The position numbers were made by a program, and so were the translations under genes. From Gammaproteobacteria bacterium (GTDB lineage Bacteria; Pseudomonadota; Gammaproteobacteria; Enterobacterales; Permianibacteraceae): 64,000 nucleotides of DNA. Below, piece by piece: positions 1 to 7,964 of this stretch (positions are counted from its first letter, which is position 1; each line of letters begins with the position of its first letter). The stretch lies in contig JACPFT010000021.1 in assembly GCA_016182845.1 (NCBI GenBank), positions 1-64,000 of the forward strand. The letters are read 5' to 3'. A model generated the notes under the pieces. That model worked only from the letters and a program-made list of their open reading frames with translations. It had not been told where the DNA came from and did no database searches.

Positions 1-2
1 CC

Positions 3-119
<117 letters not shown>

Positions 120-134
120 CCGGAATAACAGTAT

Positions 135-785
135 CTACAACCAGCGTGCCGGTCCATGGCTGAGCTGCCATTCGCCGAGCAGGCCGAACAGGGTCTTGGC
201 CAGGGTCTTGTTCCACAACATGCCGTCGGCGACGGAGAGTTCCAGCTTGAGCGGCGCCAGGGACGTTAGGGGCACCAGCACGTCGCGCAGGGCCGCGCAG
301 TCGGCGGCGGAGAATTCGCCGCCCAGCTCCAGGAGCAGGCGGCCACCCTCGTCGCGCAGTTGGAAGGCCGGGTGGCGCACCGTGGCCAGCGGTGCCGGAC
401 GAGCGCTGACCGGGGCCGCGCCGCTGGCTCCCAAGACGCCGTCCAGGACCTCGGCCAGCTTGTTCAGGCGCAGGGGCTTGGTCAAATAATGGCGGGCGCC
501 GCTCTTCAGGGCGTCGTAGACCAGGCTCTTCTGATTCTCGGCGCTGATCATGATGATGCGCGCGTCGGGGAAACGCTCCATGATCAACTTGACCGCCGTC
601 ACCCCGTCCATGCCCGGCATGGCGATGTCCATGGTGACGAGATCGGGCCGGGTCTTCTCGAACAGCTCCAGGGCCTCCATGCCATTGCCGGCCTCGCCTA
701 CCAGCTCGTGACCGGCCTGGGCCAGCAGGGTCTGCAAGTTCTTGCGCATGATGGCGGAATCGTCGACGACCAGAATTCGGGCCAT
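135..785 (-). CDS. CheY-like response regulator with an extra C-terminal domain
   Basis: 216 residues. The receiver domain covers residues 1-120: acidic pair D8/D9, phospho-acceptor D53 in VTMDIAMPG, S81 and the conserved K103 in LTKPLR. After a Pro/Ala linker comes an approximately 80-residue domain that I do not recognise; it is alpha/beta-like and holds no DNA-binding helix-turn-helix that I can see. The start at 785 is chosen because an AAGGAG lies just upstream; the reading frame stays open further upstream but those residues do not look like receiver sequence. It probably acts as a soluble phospho-switch in chemotaxis or twitching-type signalling. The stop lies 16 bases from the end of the IS110 frame, so the native C-terminus may have been replaced by the insertion. 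Confidence 0.85.
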   Translation of the reverse strand: MARILVVDDSAIMRKNLQTLLAQAGHELVGEAGNGMEALELFEKTRPDLVTMDIAMPGMDGVTAVKLIMERFPDARIIMISAENQKSLVYDALKSGARHYLTKPLRLNKLAEVLDGVLGASGAAPVSARPAPLATVRHPAFQLRDEGGRLLLELGGEFSAADCAALRDVLVPLTSLAPLKLELSVADGMLWNKTLAKTLFGLLGEWQLSHGPARWL

Positions 786-910
786 GAGCCATCTCCTTGA
801 ACTAAGGGTTGAACGGGAATGCGTGTTCAGGAGTGTACACAACTCGCGCTGCGGATGCCCAAGCCCCGCTATAATGCTGGCGATTTGACCCTGGACGCGC
901 CGGCCCCCTA

Positions 911-1074
911 TAGTGCTCCGTACCCGACATTCCAATAGGTCTTTGCCGCGTCTTTTTGCCCAGCTCATCGTTGCTCAACGTCGCCATAGCTACCGCTATG
1001 GCTCGGTTTCGCGCCTCGATCTGGACAAAAATCCATCGGCCCTTCCCTAATGTTATGTCGGGTACGGAGCACTA
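911..1074. repeat. MITE-like palindromic element with 20-bp perfect inverted ends
   Basis: Bases 911-930 (TAGTGCTCCGTACCCGACAT) are the exact reverse complement of 1055-1074. Inside, 983-990 and 995-1002 form an 8-bp hairpin (GCCATAGC, loop TACC). Outside the ends, CCTGGACGC at 890-898 is the reverse complement of 1086-1094, so the palindrome extends imperfectly. No transposase frame is present. The element sits between the response regulator and zapB, and downstream of a TATAAT at 870-875, so it may be transcribed as a zapB leader. Classification as a miniature transposable element is inference; a convincing target duplication was not found. Confidence 0.7.
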
Positions 1075-1122
1075 GTGCCCTGAATGCGTCCAGGCGCCCT
1101 TTTCGACGGACCCGGGTAGGCC

Positions 1123-1347
1123 ATGATCGAGCTTGAATTATCCCAATTGGAACAATTTACCCAGATGGAGGGGCAGTTCGACGAACTGCTCAAACGCTAC
1201 GCGCGCCTCAGGGACGAAAACCAGCAGCTCAAGTCGCAGCAAGCCCTGCTCAAGGCCGAATGCGCGAGCCTCTTGCACAAGAACGAGCTGGCCACGGGCA
1301 AGATCGAAGCCATGATCAGCCGCCTGAAAGCCATGGAGACCGAATGA
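1123..1347 (+). CDS. zapB: ZapB-like cell-division coiled-coil protein
   Basis: 74 residues, almost entirely heptad-patterned helix (LKRYARLRDENQQLKSQQAL) with no signal peptide, as expected for the small ZapB-like family encoded directly before zapA in gammaproteobacteria. ZapB polymerises and, through ZapA, stabilises the FtsZ ring at mid-cell. The stop TGA at 1345-1347 overlaps the following start in an ATGA arrangement, indicating translational coupling with zapA. Name is given by position and coiled-coil character; sequence conservation in this family is low. Confidence 0.8.
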   Translation: MIELELSQLEQFTQMEGQFDELLKRYARLRDENQQLKSQQALLKAECASLLHKNELATGKIEAMISRLKAMETE

Positions 1348-1715
1348 TGAGCGAGACCGTATCGGTACGCATCCTGGATCAGGAAATCACCGTGGCCTGC
1401 CCCAGGGAAGAGCAGGAGTACCTGCTGCAATCGGCCCAGTATCTCGACAAAAAGATGCGCGAGCTCACCGCCGCGAGTAAACTGGCGCAACGGGATCGGA
1501 TCGCCGTGATCGCCGCGCTGAATATCGCCCACGAACTCTTGCAGGAACGTGGCCAGCGCGAGAAATACGCTGCCAGCATGGGCAAGCGCATCCGCCATCT
1601 GCAGGAGCGCATCGACGGCGCCCTGAGCAAGAGCCCGGAATCGGCAAGCGCCGCCGAGGCCAAGCCGCTACCTCCGGAGGGCGAGAACCGCCAGCTGGAG
1701 CTGACCGGCGAGTGA
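1344..1715 (+). CDS. zapA: Cell division protein ZapA
   Basis: About 123 residues. The N-terminal part SVRILDQEITVACPREEQEY followed by LLQSAQYLDKKM is the typical ZapA globular head that binds FtsZ; residues 50-100 are a long helix for tetramer formation (IAVIAALNIAHELLQ). The C-terminal 25 residues are Pro/Glu-rich and extend beyond the usual 105-110 residues. Two adjacent ATGs (1344 and 1347) are possible; 1344 gives the ATGA overlap with zapB. The order zapB-zapA-6S RNA-ygfA is the classic gammaproteobacterial arrangement and confirms the identification. Confidence 0.93.
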   Translation: MMSETVSVRILDQEITVACPREEQEYLLQSAQYLDKKMRELTAASKLAQRDRIAVIAALNIAHELLQERGQREKYAASMGKRIRHLQERIDGALSKSPESASAAEAKPLPPEGENRQLELTGE

Positions 1716-1866
1716 TCGCCGGGCACATGAGCCGAAGCAGGAAGTATTCGGCCTACACCATAACAGGGCCGGGCGCCCAGGCGCCCACGGTGGTACGCCC
1801 TGGCTACCCCACCTCGCCATGTCGCGTGCCGGTTTCGCCGGCACGGCGCCATGCCCGTTTCAGTTT

Positions 1867-2054
1867 GACGCCTTCTGCGGTGTTTGCCAGTGGCTTAAGT
1901 CCTCGAGCCGATGTCAAAACACCTCGGAATCTCAGCGCCCGCGGCTGGTGTGCAAGTCCGGATCCGACCGGAAAGCCTAATAGCCGCGCCTGGGCTTCCA
2001 CCTTGAACCTGTGGGTTCAAGGGCGACAGCCGCAGCGGCATTGCGGAAGGCGTC
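1867..2054 (+). ncRNA. ssrS: 6S RNA
   Basis: About 188 nt lying between zapA and ygfA, the standard ssrS position. The ends pair: GACGCCTTC at 1867-1875 with GAAGGCGTC at 2046-2054, continuing into a longer closing stem. The 5' half contains AGTCCTCGAGCCGAT, like the AGTCCCCTGAGCCGAT of E. coli 6S RNA, and the 3' half contains CACCTTGAACC, GGGTTCAAGG and ACAGCCGCAGCGGCAT, again nearly as in E. coli. 6S RNA mimics an open promoter and sequesters the housekeeping RNA polymerase holoenzyme in stationary phase. Exact ends are placed by the closing stem, within a few bases. No convincing promoter hexamers were picked out upstream; a GTGCCGG/CCGGCAC hairpin lies at 1826-1844. Confidence 0.93.
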
Positions 2055-2076
2055 ACCTCATTCCCAAGAGTCCGCC

Positions 2077-2664
2077 GTGAAAGAGCGGCAGACCCTGCGC
2101 AAGTCCATGCGCGCCCGCCGCCGGGACTTGAGCCCGGCGGAGCGCCGCGCCGCCGCCAAGGGCTTGCGCGACCGGCTCCTGGCCTTCCTGCCCCTGCGCC
2201 GCGCACAGCGCCTGGCCCTCTACCTCGTCAACGACGGCGAGCTGGATCCGGCGCCGCTCTGCGCGGCGCTCTGGTCCTTGGGCAAGCGCGTCTACCTGCC
2301 GGTCCTGCATCCCTTCAGTCCCGGGCGTTTGCTGTTCATGGAGTACCGGCCCGGCGATGCGCTGGTCAAGAATCGCTATGGCATCGCGGAACCGCGACTG
2401 CGCCCGGAGCGGCTATGCCCGGCTTGGGCCCTAGACCTGGTACTGACGCCCCTAGTGGCCTTCGACGCCGAGGGGCATAGATTGGGAATGGGCGGAGGGT
2501 ATTACGACCGGAGCTTCGCCTTCAAGCAGGCGCGCGGGCGCAGCCGCCCGATGCTGGTGGGCCTGGCCTATGGATTTCAGCGCGTGGAGCGGCTACCCCG
2601 CGCGTGCTGGGACGTGCCGTTGGAGGCCATCGCCACGCCGGAGCGGGTGTACCGCTGGCGATAA
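2077..2664 (+). CDS. ygfA: 5-formyltetrahydrofolate cyclo-ligase
   Basis: 195 residues, usual for the family. It converts 5-formyltetrahydrofolate to 5,10-methenyltetrahydrofolate with ATP. Family hallmarks seen are the basic N-terminal RKSMRARRRDLSPAERR, the central FDAEGHRLGMGGGYYDRSFA (folate/ATP site) and the C-terminal VGLAYGFQ plus VPLEAIATPERVYRW. The start is taken as GTG at 2077, 22 bases after the 3' end of 6S RNA; upstream in-frame sequence would run into the RNA gene. In E. coli this gene is co-transcribed with 6S RNA, and the same read-through is likely here. Confidence 0.93.
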   Translation: MKERQTLRKSMRARRRDLSPAERRAAAKGLRDRLLAFLPLRRAQRLALYLVNDGELDPAPLCAALWSLGKRVYLPVLHPFSPGRLLFMEYRPGDALVKNRYGIAEPRLRPERLCPAWALDLVLTPLVAFDAEGHRLGMGGGYYDRSFAFKQARGRSRPMLVGLAYGFQRVERLPRACWDVPLEAIATPERVYRWR

Positions 2665-2673
2665 TACAGGCTC

Positions 2674-2799
2674 TCAGGGATTGGAGCTGATGCTCAGGCT
2701 GGGCAATCGGGCCTGGGCGCCGCCGCCCAGGCTGGATACCGCGATACCCAAGCCCACCACCAGGAAAAGCACCCACATCAGATCGGGTTTACGCTTCAT
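2674..2799 (-). CDS. Small single-span membrane protein, 41 residues
   Basis: A short minus-strand frame with strong initiation signals: GGGGAG seven bases before the ATG. The product begins MKRKPDLMWVLFLVVGLGIA, a positively charged start followed by a hydrophobic segment (residues 8-22), then a short polar tail AQARLPSLSISSNP. This suggests an inner-membrane micro-protein with one helix, or a secreted peptide cleaved near AQA. It converges with ygfA, ending 10 bases from that gene's stop. I do not recognise the family and assign no function. The good ribosome site and sensible topology argue that it is real. Confidence 0.6.
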   Translation of the reverse strand: MKRKPDLMWVLFLVVGLGIAVSSLGGGAQARLPSLSISSNP

Positions 2800-2829
2800 G
2801 ACCTACTCCCCAAGGGGGACAAGCTTATT

Positions 2830-2859
2830 GTTATGTTCTTGCTACCACTCTTCTTGTAA
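2830..2859 (-). promoter_or_regulatory. Possible promoter of the 41-residue membrane protein
   Basis: Read on the minus strand, TTACAA (2859-2854) is followed after 18 bases by CATAAC (2835-2830), about 30 bases before the start codon. This is a weak match to sigma-70 hexamers but lies in locally AT-richer DNA. Confidence 0.3.
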
Positions 2860-2981
2860 GCCGTTCACAAACCGTTCATCCGGTTCGGCGCGGTGTGCGA
2901 ACTGTACGCCCCGGATCGGGTGGCGGCAAGGGCTTTTGTGGTAGTTTCTGCGCAGCGAAAACCAGGGGAGACGCAAGGCGA

Positions 2982-3437
2982 ATGGCACTGTGGCTGATGA
3001 AGTCCGAACCCGATGTGTTCGGTATCGATGATCTGAAGAAAAGTCCAAACCAAACAGCGGGTTGGGACGGAGTTCGCAATTACCAGGCGCGTAACTTCAT
3101 GCGCCAGATGAAGGCCGGCGACGGCGTGCTGTTCTATCACTCCAATGCCACGCCCTCCGGACTCGCCGGCCTCGCAGTGATCGCCGCCGAGGCCCAGCCG
3201 GACCCCACCCAGTTCGACCCGGCCAGCCATTACCACGACCCGAAGAGCGATCCGGCGAAGCCGCGCTGGGATTGGGTCACGCTGCAGTACGTGCGTCACT
3301 TCAAGCGCCTGATCCCGCTCACCGAGCTGAAGACCTATCCGGAACTGGCCGATCTCCCCCTGGTGCAAAAGGGCACGCGCCTGTCGGTGCACCCGGTCAG
3401 CCAGCACGACTGGGACTTCATCCTGAGCATCGAGTAG
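2982..3437 (+). CDS. EVE-domain protein (thymocyte nuclear protein 1-like)
   Basis: 151 residues, a single EVE domain: MALWLMKSEPDVFGIDDL at the start, GWDGVRNYQARNFMRQMK, then GDGVLFYHSN. EVE proteins share the PUA-like fold and are thought to bind modified bases in DNA or RNA; they occur close to 6S RNA and ygfA in many gammaproteobacteria, as here. The ATG at 2982 is chosen because MALWLMKSEPD is the family's usual N-terminus; GGGAG and AAGG lie upstream. The gene ends before a strong hairpin terminator. Substrate in bacteria is not established. Confidence 0.9.
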   Translation: MALWLMKSEPDVFGIDDLKKSPNQTAGWDGVRNYQARNFMRQMKAGDGVLFYHSNATPSGLAGLAVIAAEAQPDPTQFDPASHYHDPKSDPAKPRWDWVTLQYVRHFKRLIPLTELKTYPELADLPLVQKGTRLSVHPVSQHDWDFILSIE

Positions 3438-3463
3438 GCGGGCCTGTTCCCCCCGCACCAAAT

Positions 3464-3492
3464 AACAAGGCCCGCATTATGCGGGCCTTGTT
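3464..3492. terminator. Bidirectional terminator between EVE gene and subtilase
   Basis: AACAAGGCCCGC (3464-3475), loop ATTAT, then its exact complement GCGGGCCTTGTT (3481-3492): a 12-bp perfect stem. It lies between two convergent genes and can serve both. Confidence 0.8.
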
Positions 3493-3509
3493 GCTTCACG
3501 ATGCCAGGC

Positions 3510-5624
3510 TTAGTTGGCGAAGGTGAGCTTCCAGCTATTGATATAGCCCACGTCCTGGGAGGCCATATCCTTGACGCGCAGCTTCCACGTGCCGTTGGAG
3601 GCGGTGGTGCCGGCGTTGACCGAGTAGGTCTTGACGATGTTGTCGGCCGAGCTACCCGTGCGGTTGTGCAGGTTGTAGACCGTGCCGCTGGGAGCGATCA
3701 GGTCGACCACCAGGTCACCGATATAGGGGTGCACGACGTTGACGTCCACGCTGACCGTGTTGGAGGCGCCGGTACGGGTCACGGACACCGAGCTGCTGAT
3801 GCCGGTCGAGTTATTGTCCGGAATCGCGTAGTCGGTGGTGTTCTCGTAGGAAACGGGACCCGAGCTCACCGTGTAGCTGCCGGTCACGGTCACGCCGCTG
3901 TAGGCGCTATAGCCGGACATCAGCATGTAGTAGGTGCCGGCGGCCGGGTTGGTGATGGTGCAGGTCTCGGTGGAGGTCGAACCGTCGGACTTGCAGGTGT
4001 AGCTGCTGGTGGTCGGCTTGGTGCCGGCGCGGACATAGATGTCCGCATCGCCCGTGCCGCCCGTGGTCGTGAACTTCACCTGGCTGGCGCCGGCCGGGAC
4101 CACCAGGCTGTAGTACTTGCTGGAACCGGTGGCGCCGGACTGGCTGGCCACGGCGACGCCATTGGCGAGCACCACGTCGCCGGACGGCGGCGGCGGGGTG
4201 ATGGTGCCCAGGGCGGAGTTGACCGCGGCCAGGGTGTCGACGATGCCGGTACCGCAGCTGGTGCAGGTGGCCGGGAAGGCGCGGGTCGTGGTCTTCAGGA
4301 TGCTTTCGATCTCATCCGGAGTGGCGCCCGGCTTGGCCTGGGCCACGAGGGCGGCGATGCCGGCCACGTGCGGGGCGGCCATGGAGGTGCCGCTGTAGTT
4401 GGCGAAGGAATCGCTACCCGGGGTGGTGGTGCCGCTGTTCAGGGTGGACAGGGTGCTCACGCCCGGCGCGGCCAGGTCGACGCTGGTGCCGTAGTTGGAG
4501 AAGGAGGCACGGCCACCCTGGCGGGTGGTGGCGGCGACGTTGACGACGCCGGCGCAGTTGCCCGGGTTGTAGTTGTTGGCATTGTCATTGTCGTTGCCGG
4601 CGGCGATGACGATGACGGTGCCGCGGGAACGGGCGCTGTTGATGGCGTTCTGGGTCGTGGTGTCGCAGGCGCCGGAGCCGCCCAGGGACATGTTGATGAC
4701 CTTGGCCGGGTTGGCGTTGGCGGTCACGCCGGAGACGCTGCCGCCCGAGGCCCAGATGATGCCGTCGGCGATGTCGGAGGTGTAGCCGCCGCAGGTGCCG
4801 AGCACGCGCACCGGTACGACCTTGGCACCGAAGGCGATGCCGGCCATGCCCGAGGCGTTATTGGTCACGGCGGAGACGGTGCCGGCCACGTGGGTGCCGT
4901 GCCAGGAGGAGTTCTGCGCGGAGTGGGTGCCGCCGCACTGGTTGGCGGTGACCCAGTCGCCCGGATCGGAAGCATCGCTGTCGCGGCCGTTGCCGTCGTT
5001 GGACACGCTGGTGTCGGTGATCATGTCATAGCCGGGCAGCAGGTTCGCGGCCAGATCGGCATGGGGGCGGTAGCCGGTGTCGATAACGGCGACGGTGACG
5101 CCCGCGCCGTTGATGGCGGCGCCGCCGGCCGTGGTCTTGTCCCAGGCGGCGACGACGTTGATGCCGCCGGTGGCCTCGAACAGATCCCACTGTTCGCTGT
5201 AGCGCGAGTCATTGGGGGTCATCTGGATGCGCATCATGCGATCCGGCTCGGCATAGGCGATGTTGCTATCCTCGGCCTGGATCTGGCGGGCCAGGTCGGC
5301 CATCTCGGCGACCGGGCGGGCGCTGTCCAGCTTGAGGACCTGGGCACCGTCGGCGGTGCGGCGCAGGTAGCTGACGCCCACACCCAGGCGCTGGCCCAGG
5401 GAGGCAGCAGCGGCGCGGGCATTGGCTTCGCCGGCCTTGCTGAAGCTCGTGCCAGAGCTCTTGTATTTGACGATCAGGCGATCGGTGGTGTCGTTGTAGG
5501 CGCTGGCCAGGGTCTTGGCGGCCTGTAGGGATTCGGGGGCACCACCGGCATGGACCAGGCCGGTGGCCGCCAGGGAACCGAGAACGAGGGTGGATACGAG
5601 CGTGAGTTTGAACGGGGACTTCAT
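3510..5624 (-). CDS. Secreted subtilisin-like serine protease (S8) with PPC and P domains
   Basis: 704 residues from the ATG at 5624, which gives a clean signal peptide (MKSPFKLTLVSTLVLG, cleaved near VHA-GG). Residues 30-135 are an inhibitor-like propeptide (DRLIVKYKSS). The S8 catalytic domain holds D182 (AVIDTGYRPHADL), H242 (HGTHVAG), N344 (AAGN) and S414 (SGTSMAAPHVAG). After a PPPP linker comes a bacterial pre-peptidase C-terminal domain (about 482-590) and then a proprotein-convertase P-like domain (about 600-704, ending SWKLTFAN). The enzyme would be exported by Sec and, judged from the C-terminal domains, secreted or surface-exposed. It is a tandem paralogue of the next gene, with a shared leader. 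Earlier in-frame starts would lie in that leader. Confidence 0.93.
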   Translation of the reverse strand: MKSPFKLTLVSTLVLGSLAATGLVHAGGAPESLQAAKTLASAYNDTTDRLIVKYKSSGTSFSKAGEANARAAAASLGQRLGVGVSYLRRTADGAQVLKLDSARPVAEMADLARQIQAEDSNIAYAEPDRMMRIQMTPNDSRYSEQWDLFEATGGINVVAAWDKTTAGGAAINGAGVTVAVIDTGYRPHADLAANLLPGYDMITDTSVSNDGNGRDSDASDPGDWVTANQCGGTHSAQNSSWHGTHVAGTVSAVTNNASGMAGIAFGAKVVPVRVLGTCGGYTSDIADGIIWASGGSVSGVTANANPAKVINMSLGGSGACDTTTQNAINSARSRGTVIVIAAGNDNDNANNYNPGNCAGVVNVAATTRQGGRASFSNYGTSVDLAAPGVSTLSTLNSGTTTPGSDSFANYSGTSMAAPHVAGIAALVAQAKPGATPDEIESILKTTTRAFPATCTSCGTGIVDTLAAVNSALGTITPPPPSGDVVLANGVAVASQSGATGSSKYYSLVVPAGASQVKFTTTGGTGDADIYVRAGTKPTTSSYTCKSDGSTSTETCTITNPAAGTYYMLMSGYSAYSGVTVTGSYTVSSGPVSYENTTDYAIPDNNSTGISSSVSVTRTGASNTVSVDVNVVHPYIGDLVVDLIAPSGTVYNLHNRTGSSADNIVKTYSVNAGTTASNGTWKLRVKDMASQDVGYINSWKLTFAN

Positions 5625-5752
5625 AATTTTAATGGTCTCCAGTGACTTAGGTTTTGGGCGCGCTAGGCGCCGTCCCTGGCTGATCCCATCCGCCCTGTGC
5701 AGGCTCTCTTCACGGATGGGTTGCGCATTCCCCACGGGGTGTTTGGTGAGGA
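5625..5752 (-). promoter_or_regulatory. Candidate structured RNA leader of subtilase 1
   Basis: The untranslated leader on the minus strand contains two hairpins also present before the second subtilase. Hairpin 1: 5752-5746 with 5735-5729 (TCCTCAC / GTGGGGA, one G-U pair in RNA). Hairpin 2: 5720-5713 with 5692-5685 (CCCATCCG / CGGATGGG, perfect 8 bp), whose loop begins TGAAGAGAG and ends AGGG. The same loop ends occur in the other copy. A further GC-rich stem (GGCGC / GCGCC) lies nearer the start codon at about 5660-5675. I do not recognise a known riboswitch class. Function is inference. Confidence 0.55.
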
Positions 5753-5779
5753 GGGCGTAATCTGTCACTGGTTCAGGAA

Positions 5780-5793
5780 ATGATCAATAACAA
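5780..5793. promoter_or_regulatory. FNR/ANR-like box upstream of subtilase 1
   Basis: Minus strand TTGTTATTGATCAT: TTGTT-N4-ATCAT, matching 8 of 10 positions of the FNR consensus TTGAT-N4-ATCAA. The box is inside a stretch of about 20 bases almost identical to the one before subtilase 2. Regulator assignment is inference; TTGATC within it could equally be a -35 element, with ACAGAT 16 bases downstream. Confidence 0.35.
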
Positions 5794-5960
5794 TTTCTCA
5801 TAAATCGAACAGTTATTCTTATGATCCAGAACAGCGGGGAAAGCACAAGATCGATTGCGTATCGCGTACGTATCGGTTTGTATCCTTTTGTATCCGGCTT
5901 AGGGCTCCACGACCTGAGAAAATCTAATACCAGATGCTCACGCTCCGACCACGTCTCTCC

Positions 5961-5990
5961 AAAAATCAGGCCCGCGCGAGGCGGGCCTGA
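5961..5990 (-). terminator. Terminator of subtilase 2
   Basis: CAGGCCCGC (5967-5975) pairs with GCGGGCCTG (5981-5989). Read on the minus strand the stem is followed by ATTTTT, a classical intrinsic terminator about 23 bases after the stop codon. Confidence 0.85.
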
Positions 5991-6012
5991 GCAGGGCGCG
6001 CGGAAAGCCGGT

Positions 6013-7818
6013 CTAGAACGTGGCTTTCAGCGTGTACTTGCCATTGGTCGCGCCCGTGCCGCCCGAGTAATAGACGACGCGGATGTAGCGGGTGTAGGTC
6101 GAAGAGCCGGTGTTGGTCACGGTGACCGTGTCCACGGCGCCCGTGCCATTCTCGCTGCGACCGATTTCCGTGCCATTGGAGTTGTAGACGATGAGGTCGT
6201 AATCCGAGCTGGCATTGGGCGTCAGGGTCGCGGTCAGGGTCTTGCCGGCGCCGAGACTCACTTTGAAATAGTCGGTGTCGGTGCTGGAACCCATGGCGCC
6301 GTTCATCACGGTGCCGGAGGTGCTGATGGTGTTGGCCGTGCCCGTGGTGTTGTTGGACTCGGTCTCGTTGTTGGCGGGCGGGACGATGTCCAGGGCGGCA
6401 TTGACCGCGGCCAGGGCATCCACCAGGCCGGCGCCGCAGCCGCCGGAACAGGAGCCGGGGATGGGGCGGGCCGAGGACTTGAGCTTGGACTCGATGTCGT
6501 CCGGGGTCAGGCTGGACTTGGCGGCGAACATCAGGGCGGCGACGCCGGCCACATGCGGCGTGGCCATGGAGGTGCCGGCCATGTTGCTGTAGACGTCGGA
6601 ACCGGGGCCGGAGGTGCCGGAGTTGTGGGTGGACAGGATCAGGGAGCTGCCCTCGCCGCCCGGGGCGGAGACGTCGATCAAGGTGCCGTAGTTGGAATAG
6701 CCGGTGCGGCTGCCGGAGCGGTTCAGGGCGGCGATAGTGACCACGCCGGCGCAGTTGGCCGGAGTCGAGCCGGAGACATTGTCGCCGATGCCGTCGGCGC
6801 CGCCGTTGCCCGCCGCGACGATGATCACGGTGCCGCGCGAGCGAGCACTGTCGATGGCGGTCTGGTAGGTCGTGCCGCAGGAAGACTCGCCGCCCAGGGA
6901 CATGTTGATGACCTTGGCCGGGTTGGCATTGGCGGGCAGGCCGCTGACGCTGCCGCCCGAGGCCCAGACGATGCCGTCGGCGATGTCGGAGTCATAGCCG
7001 CCGCACTTGCCGAGCACGCGCACCGGCACGACCTTGGCGTTGTAGGCGACGCCGGCCACGCCCTTGGCGTTGTTGGTCACGGCGGCGATGGTGCCGGCGA
7101 CGTGGGTGCCGTGCCAGGAGGAGTTGCGCGCGCTATGGGTCGTGCCGCATTCGTTGGCGGCGATGGCATCGCCCGGGTCCGAGGCGTCGCTGTCGCGGCC
7201 GTTGCCGTCGTTGGACACGAAGGTGTCGGTGATCATGTCGTAGCCGCCGACGATATTGGCGGCCAGGTCGGTGTGCGGGCGGTAGCCGGTGTCCAGCACG
7301 GCGACCTTGACGCCCGTGCCGGTGGACTTGTCCCAGGCGGCCGGCAGGTTCAGGCCGGCGGTGGCCTCGAAGTAGTGCCATTGGGAGCTGTAATTCGTGT
7401 CATTGGGCGTGAACATGGGCCGGCGCATGTAATCCGGCTCGGCATACTCGATGCTCGGATCCAGGGCCTTGAGGCGGCGCGCCAGGAGGGCCATGTCCTT
7501 GTTGGAGCGGGCGCCTTCCAGCTTGAGCACCTGCGCGCCATTGGCGGTGTGGCGCAGATGGCTCAGGGGCATGCCGCTCAGGTCGGCGAGCTTCTGGGCG
7601 GCGGCCTGGGCATTGACTTCGCCCGCCTTGCTGAAGGCGGCTGCGCCGCTGGCCTTGTACTTGACGATCAGGCGGTCGGTGGTATTGGCATAGGCGCTGG
7701 CGACGACGCGGCCGGCGCGGGCCTCGTCTTCGCCGACGCCGGCAAGGGCCAGCTGGGAGAAGGCCAAACCACTGAGTACGAGCGAGGAAACGAGGCTGAG
7801 CTTGAACGACGATTTCAT
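6013..7818 (-). CDS. Secreted subtilisin-like serine protease (S8), paralogue of the preceding gene
   Basis: 601 residues from the ATG at 7818, giving a signal peptide (MKSSFKLSLVSSLVLSGLAF, cleaved near ALA-GV). A propeptide with DRLIVKYKASG precedes the S8 domain: Asp in VAVLDTGYRPHTDL, His in HGTHVAGTIAAV, Asn in VAAGN and Ser in AGTSMATPHVAG. The C-terminal 110 residues form a pre-peptidase C-terminal (PPC) beta domain (NNETESNNTTGTANTI onwards); the P domain of the neighbour is missing. Catalytic domains of the two proteins are clearly duplicated (shared GYDMITDT, SNDGNGRDSDASDPGD). Own terminator and own leader suggest a separate transcript. Expected location is outside the cell or at the surface. 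Confidence 0.93.
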   Translation of the reverse strand: MKSSFKLSLVSSLVLSGLAFSQLALAGVGEDEARAGRVVASAYANTTDRLIVKYKASGAAAFSKAGEVNAQAAAQKLADLSGMPLSHLRHTANGAQVLKLEGARSNKDMALLARRLKALDPSIEYAEPDYMRRPMFTPNDTNYSSQWHYFEATAGLNLPAAWDKSTGTGVKVAVLDTGYRPHTDLAANIVGGYDMITDTFVSNDGNGRDSDASDPGDAIAANECGTTHSARNSSWHGTHVAGTIAAVTNNAKGVAGVAYNAKVVPVRVLGKCGGYDSDIADGIVWASGGSVSGLPANANPAKVINMSLGGESSCGTTYQTAIDSARSRGTVIIVAAGNGGADGIGDNVSGSTPANCAGVVTIAALNRSGSRTGYSNYGTLIDVSAPGGEGSSLILSTHNSGTSGPGSDVYSNMAGTSMATPHVAGVAALMFAAKSSLTPDDIESKLKSSARPIPGSCSGGCGAGLVDALAAVNAALDIVPPANNETESNNTTGTANTISTSGTVMNGAMGSSTDTDYFKVSLGAGKTLTATLTPNASSDYDLIVYNSNGTEIGRSENGTGAVDTVTVTNTGSSTYTRYIRVVYYSGGTGATNGKYTLKATF

Positions 7819-7938
7819 GATTGTTATGAACTCCAGTGACGGATTGTTTATGAATATCTGGCCGACGCCACCCGCCCTACTCACCACTCTCTCTTCACGG
7901 ATGGCCGCCTCTGCTCCTCACGGGTTCGCGGTGAGGAG
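7819..7938 (-). promoter_or_regulatory. Candidate structured RNA leader of subtilase 2
   Basis: Second copy of the leader architecture. Hairpin 1: CTCCTCAC / GTGAGGAG (7938-7931 with 7921-7914, perfect). Hairpin 2: GCCATCCG / CGGGTGGC (7905-7898 with 7874-7867), all eight positions pair, one as U-G. Relative to subtilase 1 the outer pair has changed from C-G to G-C and an inner pair from U-A to U-G, so pairing is retained through sequence change. The loop again begins TGAAGAGAG and ends AGGG. Spacing to the start codon is similar (96 versus 105 bases from the hairpin-1 edge). Confidence 0.55.
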
Positions 7939-7964
7939 GCTGCAATCTGTCACCTGGCTGAAAC

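Noticed and set aside
870-875. TATAAT as a definite zapB promoter
   Set aside because: No acceptable -35 at 16-18 bases upstream, and 250 bases including the MITE-like element separate it from zapB; mentioned only as a possibility.
5625-5760. Possible GEMM (cyclic-di-GMP-I) riboswitch because GCACAGGGC occurs in the leader of subtilase 1
   Set aside because: The continuing conserved AAACC and receptor sequences are missing, and the string is not conserved in the leader of subtilase 2.
3501-7839. Long plus-strand open frames opposite both subtilases (over 670 codons each)
   Set aside because: Their products are Gly/Ala/Val/Asp repeats without domains, mirrored from high-GC codon use of the minus-strand genes, which have signal peptides and full catalytic triads.
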